Assembly: GCA_030867875.1 (NCBI GenBank)
Contig: JAOWCC010000577.1
Location: forward strand, 153,814,344-153,878,343
Reading direction: 5' to 3'
DNA: 64,000 nucleotides
DNA from: Actinernus sp. WN-2022
Lineage: Eukaryota > Cnidaria > Anthozoa > Actiniaria > Actinernidae
Both the position numbers and the translations under genes were made by a program. Positions 1-9,984 of the stretch are shown piece after piece. The notes beneath the pieces were generated by a model. The model made no database searches and was not told the origin of the DNA. It saw only the letters and a list, made by a program, of their open reading frames with translations. The first letter of the stretch is position 1. Each line of letters begins with the position of its first letter.

Positions 1-1
1 G

Positions 2-787
2 GTTTGTGTTGCAGAGACAGATGTAGTTCCACCAGGTCTGGCTACAAACAAGTGTTACTGTGGTAAGAATAGTCAATACACAGACAAACCAAGCTGTATG
101 CCTGGTGCAGACACAAAGTGTCCATGTGCAAAAGCAGGTCTTCCCTGTCGATCGTCCTGTCGCTGTATAACTAAGAACTGCCTGAGCCAGCAAAAGAAAG
201 AGAGCATTTCGTGTTCGTGTGCACACGGAATGGTGAATCGCGCGAGAACTCGTGTCGCTTGTTCCAAAACAGCAACCAGGAATCGCTGTCGCTGTGTTAA
301 ATTCGGCATTGCCTGTACTTTAAAATGCAGTTGTGGGAGTTGCGGTAATGATAAGCCTGTTGATGAAAGCTTGGATACCAGCTGTGAGTCGGAGCCATCG
401 CCTTCAAAGAAACGCCGAAGGCGGTCTTCCATATACAAGATGGGGGCATGGGGGAGTATGGATTCCCCTGGTGATATAACGAGCCCTGATAAGGCCTCCA
501 CGACATCTGACACCTGGACGGAGCAAGAAGTCATCTGCATTATGGTGTGTAGAGAGGTGCTGGAGGCGTGCAAGGTGGAACCACGCATTGAACACATCAG
601 TCAGATCTACCGGCACCTTGCTAGGTTACCCAGCACAGCAGAACTAGGTCTGTCTATTGGCATGAAGGATGACACGCAAATTCTCACCAAGTTTTTAGCT
701 CTGCAATCTGGAAAACGTATTGACGAATTCATTATCCCAACCAGTCAGGCTACGAACTCTGTTAGTGAGATGGAAGTAGAACATTGA
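2..787 (+). CDS. CXC (tesmin/MSL2-like) cysteine-rich protein, 3' end of gene, 5' partial
   Basis: The frame is open from the left edge to a stop at 785-787; the first Met is at 98 but coding continues upstream, so the gene starts outside the window. A possible splice acceptor (TTGCAG) ends at 14, so this may be the last exon. Two cysteine clusters are visible, at nucleotides 50-180 and 280-355. Both carry a Cys-x-Cys-x-Lys-x-Gly-x-x-Cys pattern followed by further Cys-x-Cys pairs, as in CXC zinc-binding domains (tesmin/TSO1, MSL2). A basic Lys-Lys-Arg-Arg-Arg-Arg stretch near codon 110 is a candidate nuclear signal. The C-terminal 100 residues have no domain I recognise. Known CXC domains bind DNA, so a nuclear role is inferred. 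A domesticated or transposon-derived gene cannot be excluded. Confidence 0.65.
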   Translation, partial: VCVAETDVVPPGLATNKCYCGKNSQYTDKPSCMPGADTKCPCAKAGLPCRSSCRCITKNCLSQQKKESISCSCAHGMVNRARTRVACSKTATRNRCRCVKFGIACTLKCSCGSCGNDKPVDESLDTSCESEPSPSKKRRRRSSIYKMGAWGSMDSPGDITSPDKASTTSDTWTEQEVICIMVCREVLEACKVEPRIEHISQIYRHLARLPSTAELGLSIGMKDDTQILTKFLALQSGKRIDEFIIPTSQATNSVSEMEVEH

Positions 788-2058
788 TACGTCTCGTCTC
801 CCCTGAGAAGTCTACCCAGGCGAATAGAGTAAACCGGGCTGTGGCATGGAAGGCAAAAGGAGAGGAGCTAGTGAAAGAAGGAAGATGAGGATCGGATAGT
901 CAAACACATACGATTTCGTCTGAGTGAGAAGAAAAGGCTAATGGGTCGAATCTCGGTCAATAGAACAGGCATTTGTTTAGTAGCAAAAAAAACTTTTCTT
1001 TAGATCATTCATACTCATCCCGTCTCACCTCAGTTGAAAGCTTTGTTTTGTTTTCGAATTTGAGTTACCAGTTAGCCAGGGACTGGGAGACAAAGTTACC
1101 AGTTACAAAAGGTCCTCATTATCCACGAGTAATGAACAGAAAGAATCTAGCTAACAGAACGTTGATGGCTGACGCGCTACTTTTAAAAAACATTTTATTA
1201 ATAGTATGCATGCATTATGTGCTCTATCTGAGAATTTGTCCCACTAAGTTAGACTTTAAACAGGACTGTTAGTTCGATTTTTTTAGCATTCGCATAAAGT
1301 TCATGTGTTTAATATTTTCGTCCATTTTATCGAAGTAATGCATGCATGGTTCCGTTTGAGTACGATACTTTGTATTTCAAGACTCGTACGTTCATTACTT
1401 ACATGTAGAGTTCAAGTTTGCCTAGTTTTACGAGGCAGTCAGAATAAAAATAACTGTCATAGTTGTGTTGTACCTTTTAAAAGTTGCATCAAATAGTTGT
1501 ATGACTAATTCTTTTATCATTCCTAATTTTGAATTGCACCTCGCTTGTCCGTGTCGCAGGGATGATTGTTGAATTTGTTTACTATCTGCATGTGAATAGG
1601 CCTTTTGCAACTAACAGTCACGTGCTGATGATACTTGGTTAACGAATGAATTGAGTTCGTGATCCCCATGGAAAAGGCGTGGCCATGGATGCTGGAGAGC
1701 TAGATCGATAACATTTACAAACAGGTTTTGCTAATAACAATACCGATCTCGTACAATTGAAGGCTTTCAAATAAATGAAATCAGATATTTTTGCCATCCA
1801 GTACAACCACGTGTTGCCCAACTGCAAAAGACCCATTGCCTTAGGTAGCGTTAGATAGGACAGTGAAGACAGTAATTTAGTTTTCTCAAAAACATCCGGC
1901 GAACAAAGGAAGCGGACAGCATGAAAAACGGACCAGCGTTCTCTCATGTTGAAAATCTATTGGACGATTTTGCAAAATAGTCCGTCATAGTCTGCTGTCC
2001 GACAATAATCTGAATCCCTACGTGTCCTCTTGTTACTCCTAGCCTGCGTAGCGACGCA
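788..2058. other. Intergenic, no gene recognised
   Basis: AT-rich sequence with only short chance frames. An AATAAA at 1443-1448 could serve the CXC gene, but it lies about 650 bp past the stop. Nothing else is supported. Confidence 0.5.
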
Positions 2059-2101
2059 AGGGAGGGAGGGGGGGAGGGGGGGGGGGGGGGGGGGGGGGGG
2101 A
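2059..2101 (+). repeat. G-tract, G-quadruplex-prone
   Basis: GGGAGGGAGGG followed by an almost uninterrupted G run. It can form a G-quadruplex, and its exact length may be uncertain in the assembly. Confidence 0.8.
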
Positions 2102-2134
2102 GAAAGAGCCGGTAGATGGCTGTGTATGTATGTA

Positions 2135-2630
2135 CAGTGGAACCTCGATTTAACGAAGTGCCAAGGGACTGGGGAAATTGGTTCGTTATATCGAGGGTTC
2201 GTTAAATCGAAAACCTCGTTACAACGAATTTGCGGAAAAATAATTGTTTTGTAACGAAGTTAATAGAACTAATAAGAGACAAAGAGGATAAAGCGGATCT
2301 GTAGATGTCTCGATAGTGCCAGTGTCTGTACTGTATATACACATCTAATGAGCTATTGACTGAGAGGTTGTTCTCTTGTTACAGGATTAAAGGATTTTCA
2401 TCGCTGTTGGTCTGTTCCGTATTCATCTTTTGTCGCGTGTTGACATTTATTCGTTATATCGGGGTAGATTTTACGTTTGGGCTGCCGGATTGTGTTCGTT
2501 ATAACGAGGATTTCGTTATATCGAGGTTCCGTTACATACATTTTAATTGTAATTTTGCCGGGCTGAAGAATATCGTTCGTTATACCGAGGACTTCGTTAT
2601 ATAGAGGTTCGTTAAATCGAGGTTCCACTG
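2135..2630. mobile_element. pogo/Tigger-like MITE
   Basis: Terminal inverted repeats CAGTGGAACCTCGATTTAAC at 2135 and the matching complement ending at 2630, flanked by TA at 2133-2134 and 2631-2632. TA target duplication with a CAGTGGAACC terminus is typical of pogo/Tigger (Tc1/mariner superfamily) elements. Inside, diverged repeats of the terminal GTTCGTTATANCGAGG motif make subterminal arrays. There is no transposase frame, so it is non-autonomous. Confidence 0.85.
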
Positions 2631-2839
2631 TATATTCTTTATTACGAAAGTCCATCATTTCAATCAAATGCTCTTCCTGAACATCGTGCATGCATGTAAA
2701 ATGTATAAAATATCTTAATAATAAGTCGGTAACAATCCTAATTAACACTATTACATTATATTATCTAACCTACATAAGTAATACTTGTTAATAAACAGTA
2801 ATAATGGTAATAAGCTAAAAAACATTCTTTAATTCTTTG

Positions 2840-3362
2840 TTTATTAAATTCGTTGAGTGAATCAGCATGCAGAGCGAATGCTCCTCGGAAGAGAATTCCA
2901 TAGTACTGACCCGCTATAGGAGAAACTCTTTTTACCATAATTCGTATGGGATTTGGGTGGAAGCAAATTCAGATTAGAGTTTCTTATTTGATAATCATGA
3001 ACCTGACTGGAGTTGGTAATAACTCCGTAAAGTACCCCTAACCCCTTTGGCAATTTTTATACATAGGTGACGAAAGATAGCCGGGAATCGACCCCGTCTT
3101 TTTCTTACACAGTCATGGTTCAGGAGAGGTCAAATTTAAACCATTTCAAACAAGCCTCGAACGTAGAGTATTCTCTGTAAGCCAAACATTTCTTCGCAGA
3201 AGTACTCAAAACCTTCCAAAGGTTCATGTGTATAAAAATTCCAAAAGAGGTTAGGGGCACTTTAAGGTAACTTGGGGCAATATCATCCATGACCTTATAC
3301 ATCCAAGTAGCTTTTGCCCTTTTCCTATTTTGGTTTAGGTCTGGCTATGTTACTCCTAGACT
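2840..3362 (-). pseudogene. LINE reverse transcriptase C-terminal fragment, split by a MITE
   Basis: On the minus strand, 3355-3266 reads a helix like the LINE 'MYKVMDDIAPSYL' segment, and 3026-2862 continues with 'SFSYSGSVLWNSLP', the usual C-terminal block of CR1/L2-type ORF2 proteins. The two parts are separated exactly by the TTAA MITE at 3031-3261. Only the end of the element is present, as expected for a 5'-truncated LINE. It is not functional. Confidence 0.75.
3031..3261. mobile_element. TTAA-type MITE ('AGTGCCCCT' family), short copy
   Basis: The right terminus GGGGCACT is followed by TTAA (3262-3265); the left end AGTACCCCTAACCCC is preceded by GTAA. It matches the copy at 34585-35123 over most of its length, but the left arm is shortened. 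It is inserted inside a LINE coding fragment. A TTAA target suggests piggyBac or Kolobok mobilisation. Confidence 0.75.
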
Positions 3363-3385
3363 CAAATGGCCCTATTTTCCTGTAC

Positions 3386-3480
3386 CCGGTTGTTCGAAGC
3401 CAGGGTTAGCACTGTACAAATTAGAATTACATATTTAGCGCTATCCTTGGGATCAAGTTACCCAGGCTTCGAACAACCGG
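3386..3480. repeat. Short palindromic element
   Basis: Arms CCGGTTGTTCGAAGCC and its complement at 3465-3480 enclose a loop of about 60 bp. Probably a tiny MITE; no target duplication was established. Confidence 0.55.
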
Positions 3481-3749
3481 ACCCTGGAGAAACGAAGCGA
3501 ATACTTCGCAAACCGAAGCGCCTAGCCAAGACGCCGTTAAAACTTCTTGCGCCACAATCACGTTCCTTTCTTTTACTTCTATCTAGGGACCGTCTTCTCG
3601 CGGAAAGTAGGCAAGCAGACAATCTTACTCTGTCAAGTTATTTACTATGTCCAAGGCCCGATTCATACGTCGAACTTTTCATATGCCGAACTTTTCATAT
3701 GCCGAACCTATTAGATCAAACGAAGCCGCCTATAAATTATCTTTTGTTG

Positions 3750-3963
3750 CAATAGAGGTAATCGGCTAACTCTGTTGCCAATTCAGATCATGTGATGTAA
3801 ACACACTACTCTGCAGAATTGACTCTTTGAAAATTAATTTTATTCAGATAGGCATGACTGAATTATGATTAGAATGAAAAAGGAATAATTCCCCAGAGTA
3901 GCATTTGTTTACATCACCTGATCTGAAATGGGTGGCAACAGCGTTAGCCGATTACCTCTATTG
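3750..3963. mobile_element. Palindromic MITE family P1, copy A
   Basis: TIR AATAGAGGTAATCGGCTAAC at the left and its complement at the right. Two further copies lie at 36130-36345 and 47868-48084. The interior is an imperfect palindrome with a GTTTACATCAC motif in each arm. Confidence 0.8.
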
Positions 3964-4093
3964 CGTTATTCAGATAGGCATGACTGAATTATGATTAGAA
4001 TGAAAAAGGAATAATTCCCCAGAGTAGCATTTGTTTACATCACCTGATCTGAAATGGGTGGCAACAGCGTTAGCCGATTACCTCTATTGCGTT
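3842..4093. repeat. 126-bp tandem duplication
   Basis: The segment 3842-3967 is repeated at 3968-4093 with almost no change. It covers the right half of MITE P1, so it arose after that insertion. Confidence 0.85.
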
Positions 4094-4194
4094 CGGCGCA
4101 TGAAAAGGTCGATGTTTGAATCGGGCCTTATGAATAGTTGTTGGTTTATCAATATTTTTTTCCTAAGGGCGCTTCCCGGGACAGGTCTTGAAAC

Positions 4195-4330
4195 ACTACC
4201 TTTTTAAAGTTCCACTACGACGACACCAGGGCAATCAGTGTTAGAAATATCCAAATTAGTAAAAAATATTCTCAAATGAGCAAGTTAATCCCCATTACTG
4301 GAGGCCGTTCCTTTATTCAGTGGAAGTGAT
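4195..4330. repeat. Dispersed repeat, also at 20215-20372 inverted
   Basis: Matches the complement of 20215-20372, including an ATCAGTGTTA block, an AAATGAGCAAGTTAA block and CATTACTGGA. The end nearest 4200 reads TTAAAGTTCCACTA, suggesting a TTAA-type terminus. Confidence 0.55.
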
Positions 4331-5071
4331 GCATGATGCCGTTTGTAGGTCCATTTCTAATACTAATACAGTTTCGTATCAACTTGCAGGCTTACCATGC
4401 CATCCTCCAGGTTTGTAACGAAGTCAAACATCGCTGAGAAACTGTGATATGGAGTTAGATTTTCACTCCTAGAATGGAGGTCCTCCACAGAGAACCCAAA
4501 ACCAGTTTTGAGGTACAAACTGGACAACGCATTCTCCCCGTTGAATTAAAATTCACGGGTAAACGACGGGTAAACGACCTCACCTAGAGCTAGGGTTCAC
4601 AGGTAAACAAGAAGAGAAGGTAAAGAGAGGAAATATTTTTTTTGATCGTTCCTACTCAGACTCGGACTCGTAGCCCTTTGCGTGTACTGCAGTGTAGTGC
4701 AGACGTCATCACTACTACACTAAGCCGGTCTACCGCCGTTCGGAATGGTAACAAATGTTATTTTTTATCCTTGACTGGTTTTAAGAATGTCATTAGAATT
4801 AACGATTGTCATTATTCCAAGCGTGTTTCCCATTTAAGGATAGTTGTTAATTCAACGGGGAGGTGTGTTGAACTGGAGGATGATCTATACTAGGTCTCAG
4901 TTTCCAGCCAGACTACCGCTCGGAACGAGCCACAGTATTTGCTTACCCAACAATACAAAACACCCTAATCTTCAGAACGAACAGTACAAAAACAATAGAG
5001 CTATAATGGTCCAATCAGAATACAGGTCTCGAGCCAACCATTCATGCATGCCACATGAAGTTGGTGAATAT
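4331..5071. other. Intergenic, no gene recognised
   Basis: Only short chance frames. A CACCTAGAGCTAGGGTT string at about 4582 recurs near 22493, so part is probably dispersed repeat. Confidence 0.4.
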
Positions 5072-5157
5072 TGTAACGGACCAGCGTAGCTACACCCGTT
5101 CAGGAAGAGCCGTGAAAGTGCCTAAGAAATTATAACGGGTTACCTGTGGTTAAATTT

Positions 5158-5440
5158 GTGACCACGGGTGGCGCAGTGGTTAAGCGCTTCGCCTCTCACC
5201 TCTGTGGCCCAGGTTCGAATCCCGGACGCGGCGCCATATGTGAGTTGAGTTCGTTGGTATCTCGCCCTTGCTCCGAGGGTTTTTCTCCGGGCTCTCCGGT
5301 TTTGCTCCCTCCGCAAAACCAACACGCTAAATTCCAATTCGATCTGTGGATTAGCCGGGACCTGGCTTTGATCAGCCTCCATGGTTGTTTCAGGTCTCGT
5401 TAGAAATTCAGAGTATATCTCTCCCGAACAATGAGGATAG
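5158..5440 (+). mobile_element. tRNA-derived SINE
   Basis: The head is tRNA-like: an A-box-like TGGCGCAGTGGTTA at about 5168 and a B-box GGTTCGAATCC at about 5212, spaced as in tRNA. A non-tRNA body rich in CTCCGGTTTTGCTCC follows. The tRNA part cannot fold as a full functional tRNA with its tail, so this is a SINE and not a tRNA gene. RNA polymerase III transcription is expected from the two boxes. The 3' end is approximate. Confidence 0.75.
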
Positions 5441-5506
5441 TTGTAACACCAACTTTTATTCTTCGCCATTAACTGTTCTGAATTCAACCAGGACTGAGCC
5501 CATAAT

Positions 5507-5978
5507 CAGGAGCGTCCATATCTCCTATATAGCTGTCACAGCGTTTTCACAAGTTGGGCTATTTTTAGATCATTTTCCTGCCAAAGGAGAGGAACGGGTA
5601 GTGTAATCTCACTCCCTAGTTTTTTCAAAAAAAAACTCCCTCCTTTCTATAGCGAGTTTTAAAAATCTTCCTAGAGCATGAATGTAGATCCCATTTTCTG
5701 TATGCTAAATTCTCCCTCCTCCCTAGTTTTTGTGGATATTTCTCCCTAATTTAATTTTTAGCCGTTTCTCCCGGCTCCTCCCTAGACCGTTCCTCTGTCC
5801 TAAAAAGATGCCTCATTAGCTACTTTTGTTATACCAACAACATGGCTGCTACGCTTTTCCGATTTTATTCCCTTAAGAATGATTGCAACTCAAGAATAGC
5901 GGGAAACCGTTCTAAAAATAACCTAACTTGTGAAAATGCTGTGACATAGGCCAAGTATGCGAGATGGACGCTCCCAGT
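5507..5978. mobile_element. MITE inside the BEL 5' LTR
   Basis: Long inverted arms: GGAGCGTCCAT...GTCACAGCGTTTTCACAAGTT at the left and the complement (AACTTGTGAAAATGCTGTGAC...ATGGACGCTCC) at 5926-5977. The interior is pyrimidine-rich (TCTCCCTCCT). No coding capacity. Confidence 0.7.
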
Positions 5979-6191
5979 TATGAGCTCCTGCTTCATCATA
6001 GAACAGGCGTATTAAAGTTATCGTCGAGTTCTTGGTGAGTCATGTCTTGTAGTTGTGTTGCTACTTTCCTCCAGGCTGCTACAAAATCCTCATTTTTCTT
6101 ATTTTCAATCAAAATTCCAACTGTCAACGAGTCGTTGTATGTCGTAAGTAAAGTGTAAACGAAAGAAGCCGTGTTATTTCTCAACATCAAA

Positions 6192-6207
6192 TGGTCCTTC
6201 GAGCCGC
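6192..6207 (+). other. Candidate primer-binding site of the BEL element
   Basis: TGGTCCTTCGAGCCGC starts 6 bp after the 5' LTR end. It begins with TGG, as expected for pairing to a tRNA CCA end, and resembles the site I associate with metazoan BEL elements. Confidence 0.6.
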
Positions 6208-6839
6208 ATTAGAAGATAGCAATAACTTTATGAATCGATTCAAGGTGCCGTGGATTTCCTAGACAGCCTACGAAACATCTGAATCGTAAGCATGCACGTG
6301 CTCGACAAAAGTGAGACTAGCTATCTTGCATGCCGGTCGGAAAACTACGCAAAATTCACCTAGAAAAAAGGTCTTCCCACAGCTTGAAGGACTTGCAGAT
6401 CTATGGGCCTGCAAGGTCCCTCAGAAGCATTAAGCATAACGACACTATGTGGAAACTGACCTGTAACGCGGCTATATCATTGTAATTTATTTAACATAAG
6501 CTCTCTAGATGAGCTTCTATGCTCTTAGAGCAAATGTTAAGTCTTAATATTGTTTAAATTAAAAAATAAATAACTGACCAGCCTGCATGAGCCGGACCAA
6601 GAGATTGCCGAGGGTCGGATTTGCCCTCTCGCCTGTCAAGGGCCACCCCATATAGGATCGGAGCTGTTGAAATGGAAGCTCTTACCATCCCCAAAATTTG
6701 TAATCCTTTAGGACCGGTTAAGTTGAATATATTAAGAACCCTCACCTAAAAAACTTAAACTTTGCAGATTCGTATCCTAGCTCGTACGTAACTCAGTTGA
6801 AGTAGATGTTCTTATCGGTGCACTCATTACTACTCATTT
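6208..6839 (+). other. BEL internal region with no readable gag
   Basis: Lies between the primer site and the first recognisable pol remnant. No long frame and no zinc knuckle are visible; gag is deleted or beyond recognition. Confidence 0.45.
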
Positions 6840-7390
6840 GTGACTGAGATTTGTAAGAGAGGGAAGACGACGGATTCAATAGTAGCTGTGCAATCACACC
6901 TCGGTTGGATACGTACAGGGTCTGTGGATTCAGGCCATCCAAAGCCGCACACTGCGTCATTGGTAGCAACTGCAGAGAATAGCGGAGTCACTGCAAGTCT
7001 GAATCGGTTCTGGGAGCTAAAGTCAATTCAGTGGCATCTTTTATACTAGAGAAGGCAATCCAACCATGTCACCGACAAGAGGAAGAGCATGTGCAGTCTC
7101 TGACTTTAGGAAAGGACTGAAATTTGATGGCCAAAACTATGAAGGCCAACTGCCGTGGAATACAGATGACTTAAAATTAGAGTATATAATTATCTACAAG
7201 CTGTGAAACGACTAGAAACACTGAGAGAAGCAAAAAGGTTGAAACGAGATCGCAAGAAAGCTGAGGCTTACATGAATGCTATCAACTAATACATATAGAG
7301 CAAGGCTTTGCAGAAGAGGTATCTGATCACAAGGGATCGAGAAGACACGAAGGTCCGGTACTTACCACATCATGCTGTGTTTGGGCATAA
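6840..7390 (+). pseudogene. BEL/Pao pol remnant: protease-RT linker and RT start
   Basis: 6840-7049 reads 'TTDSIVAVQSHLGW', then a segment like the BEL protease-RT junction. After frameshifts, 7083-7390 gives 'YEGQLPW', 'RLETLREAKRLKR' and an RT entry region ending in a YLPHH-like string. Several stops and frame changes are visible. Sequence after 7390 is unrelated, so the RT catalytic core is deleted. Confidence 0.7.
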
Positions 7391-7944
7391 TGATTAGAAG
7401 ACAAGCAACTCAAGTATGTTAAGGCCTGGATCATTGACCGAAAATAGTAAAAAAAACATATTTCAGGATTATGAGATCCTTGATAAAAATATGTGAAACT
7501 TGGTCAATAGAAGAATTGAACTTCACATCATTAAGAACCTTAACTAGTGTTTTTGAGGTGTGATATGATTATATACACTTGCGCACCAGCGAAATAAGCC
7601 TAGGGGCTGAATTTTGCACGTACTGTAATATGTACTGTAATATTGTACTGTAATATGTGACGTCACTGATCACGTGATCACCCTAAGAAGCAGTATAAAT
7701 ACTGAGGAAGTTAAACCAAACAAAAATATAAGTTATAATTGAAAACTAGTAACTATCTGTAAGGTAAGACAAGAACTGACGTTAAATATTCGCTGGGGGT
7801 CCGGCAACAAGGTCAAACTTGAGAAAGTGTAGAATCGCCTCGGATGATTAGAACTGCAAGAGAGAATGACGGCGTTCAAGTCTCTCAACGATGGATAGCA
7901 CATCCAGACAGGAGAGCATCGTCAAGACTATGCACAGTTGAAAG
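7391..7944. other. Non-coding segment replacing BEL RT/RNase H
   Basis: Contains TACTGTAATA repeated three times (7619-7656), a TGACGTCA site at 7658-7665 overlapping a GATCACGTGATC palindrome, and a TATAAATA at about 7693. It may be a solo LTR or promoter-bearing insertion; boundaries are not resolved. From about 7790 weak BEL similarity resumes. Confidence 0.4.
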
Positions 7945-8943
7945 TTGGAGAAACTTAGCCAGCAACAGCCGTCTTCTGAACGGTTAGACCCTTATTACGA
8001 CGAGATTGAACTGGTAATAAGAGTGGGTGGACGTCGTTTTCAGTTCGCAGACCTTCCAGAAGAAAACAAGCACCAAGTCATCCTTCCACATGGACATCTA
8101 GTAGTTGAAAAGATGGGGGGGGGGGAGGGGGGGCAAGTGATGACTTCTGGGACATTTTAATTGATGACTTCTGTCAATCCCTCTTCTGGGACTGGGATCC
8201 CCCCCCCCCCCCCTACGCTACTGCCAAGGAAGACGCGAAGTCAAACGGATTATCAGAAAATGCGTAGCTTGCCAAAGACAGAAAGTTGGACCTTTTACGC
8301 AGAAGATAGGTCCACTATCCGAAGAAAGATATATATACGCATATTGACATTGACTTTGCTGGACCGCTGTACATGAAAGAAGGCTCGAGCACAATTAAAG
8401 AAAGCACATGTACGTGTTTTTACGTGTGCGTCATCTCGTATGCCACCCGGGTTCACCTGGAGCTCATGACTAACCAGCTGACGACGGATGAGCTCCTACA
8501 AGCCTTTAGTCGTATATGTCAAGTTGAGAGGTCTATGTACTGTGACACGGTATGGTCGGACAATGCTAAGAACTTGGCAAGGCTGCGAGTAACGAAATCA
8601 AGAAGATGTATGACAACCACAAGACTCAAAGCCAATATGTATGGGACACGCTGGATCAAGATCGAATCAAGTCTGAGATATCATCGAAGGGGATCAAATG
8701 GACTGAAATTCATTACAGAACCCTCGCCATGCGTGGAGAGGGGTCTGGTGGGAAAGGATCTTAGAGCAGTCAAGGAACCATTGCGCAAGGTACTCGGTAA
8801 AGCGCTTCTTACCTTCACCGAGCTGAACACACTACTTGTCAAAATAGAAGGTGTCATCAATTCCAGACCACTGATCGACTGCAGTGAGTAATGATCAGAG
8901 GGATCTATCACCGATAACACCAGCCCATCTCCACATTGGTTAA
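7945..8943 (+). pseudogene. BEL/Pao integrase remnant
   Basis: 7945-8110 reads the pre-integrase block ('RVGGRRFQFADLPEENKH', then a VILPHGHLV-like string). 8330-8570 carries the integrase core opening (IDFAGPLY-like, then VHLEL and a YCDTVWSDNAK-like second aspartate block). 8780-8890 reads 'VKEPLRKVLGKALLTFTEL' and an INSRPL motif. Frameshifts and two low-complexity runs (8114-8130, 8198-8212) break the frame. The order and spacing match BEL pol. Confidence 0.75.
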
Positions 8944-9308
8944 TCACTGGATACCCGAGTACAAAACACTTGTGGCCTCAAAATGATATTTGGATACTTG
9001 TACTGAGAACTGAAATAGCAATAAAAACATTTTTTTTGCAATGCAAGCATGTAGGATTTTTTTGAAAGTGTATTGCGCAATGTTTTGATGACGTCAGTTA
9101 GTTGAGTTACTCATTCTGCAGGAAAATCTGGGGAAAAACTATTCAATCAAAGCAATTTGAAGAATAAAAGTGTAAACATTTTTTTTGATATAAGAAAATG
9201 ACTGAGCGGAGAAGATTATATGTGATCTCGACCACTAACTGACGTCATCAAAACTATTGCGCAATACACTTTCAAATTCGCCTACGCGTTTTATACTCGG
9301 GTATCCCT
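8944..9308. mobile_element. TTAA-flanked MITE at the centre of the BEL palindrome
   Basis: Termini share ATACCCGAGTA and its complement; TTAA flanks it at 8940-8943 and 9309-9312. Both arms carry a TGACGTCA site next to a TTGCGCAAT palindrome. No coding capacity. Confidence 0.75.
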
Positions 9309-9640
9309 TTAAGCGATCTACCAATGGGGATATGGGCATGCAGGTGTTATCGGTGATAGATCCCTCTGATCATCACTGACTATCTCACTGCAACCAGTGG
9401 TCTGGAATTGATGACACCTTCTATTTTGATAAGTAGTGTGTTCAGCTTGGTGAAGGTAAGAAGCGCTTTACCGAGTACCTTGCGCAATGGTTCCTTGATT
9501 GCTCTACAGATTCTTTTCCACCAATCCCTTCTCCATGCATGGCGAGCGTTCTGTTATGAATTTCCACTTGATTTCCACATCGCTTTAATAGCTTACCCGA
9601 TGTCCAAGAAGAAGGTTTAGAAGACTCCATCATTACTAAT
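9309..9640 (-). pseudogene. Inverted copy of the BEL integrase segment
   Basis: The minus strand from about 9633 to 9313 repeats 8681-8943 in opposite orientation: 'ALAMHGEG', a 'NHCARYSVKRFLPSP' frame and the INSRPL block. The copies differ by scattered substitutions, and this one keeps about 8 more bases near the centre. With the MITE between them it forms a palindrome of about 0.95 kb. Confidence 0.75.
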
Positions 9641-9893
9641 CATTAGTGGAGGCGTTGGGAGAAAGAATACCTGCATCAGTTGACTGTGCGAGCGAAGTGG
9701 CGCAAGGAAGAACCTCCCCTTTTAATATACTACGACTACGAGTAAGAGAAATTGTATCCGAAGATAATGTGTCTCGTGGAAAGTGGACGTTGGCTAGAGT
9801 TGAAGAAGTCCACCCTGAAAGGGATGGACTTGTACAAACTGCGACAGTGAGAACAGAGGATAGTACCTTCAACAGACCTGTGTAACGTTTGCA
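9641..9893 (+). pseudogene. BEL/Pao integrase C-terminal remnant
   Basis: After a frame change, 9650-9720 reads 'WRRWEKEYLHQLTVRAKW'; 9735-9885 reads 'EDNVSRGKWTLARVEEVHP' and 'DSTFNRP'. These are the expected last blocks of BEL integrase. The frame is cut at 9894 by the G-rich element and resumes at about 16569. Confidence 0.75.
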
Positions 9894-9908
9894 CCGGGGG
9901 GGGGGGGG

Positions 9909-9984
9909 TGTTGTATTGTCGTATGATGACGTCCTAATGACGTCACTGTATTGTGTAATAAAGTCACTTTGCACTTGACCAACA
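9909..9984 (+). repeat. 5' LTR of the gypsy element
   Basis: Identical to 15911-15986. Begins TGTTG and ends CAACA; contains AATAAA, one TGACGTCA and one TGACGTCC. Confidence 0.85.

Larger units (their letters stand above)
3653..4130. mobile_element. MITE carrying a nested MITE
   Basis: Outer arms AAGGCCCGATTCA at 3653 and its complement ending about 4130, continuing imperfectly for about 35 bp. The body is largely the second MITE at 3750-3963 plus a tandem copy of its right half. No coding capacity. Confidence 0.7.
5072..6186 (+). repeat. 5' LTR of the BEL/Pao element, interrupted
   Basis: 5072-5158 matches 16741-16826 (AGCGTAGCT, GTTCAGGAA, AACGGGTTACCTGTGGTT) and about 6130-6186 matches 16827-16885 (CGTTGTATGTC, GTGTTATTTCTCAAC). 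Roughly 970 bp of inserted sequence separates the halves, including a SINE and a MITE. The uninterrupted LTR would be about 150 bp. Confidence 0.75.

Noticed and set aside
73..597. 174-codon minus-strand frame
   Set aside because: Antisense shadow of the cysteine-rich CXC frame, which has clear domain structure.
2356..2748. Frames in the pogo-like MITE
   Set aside because: They translate repeated TIR motifs and have no transposase features.
5158..5230. Functional tRNA gene
   Set aside because: A and B boxes are present, but the acceptor ends do not pair and a SINE body follows.
5140..5487. 115-codon minus-strand frame
   Set aside because: Lies across the SINE and has no family features.
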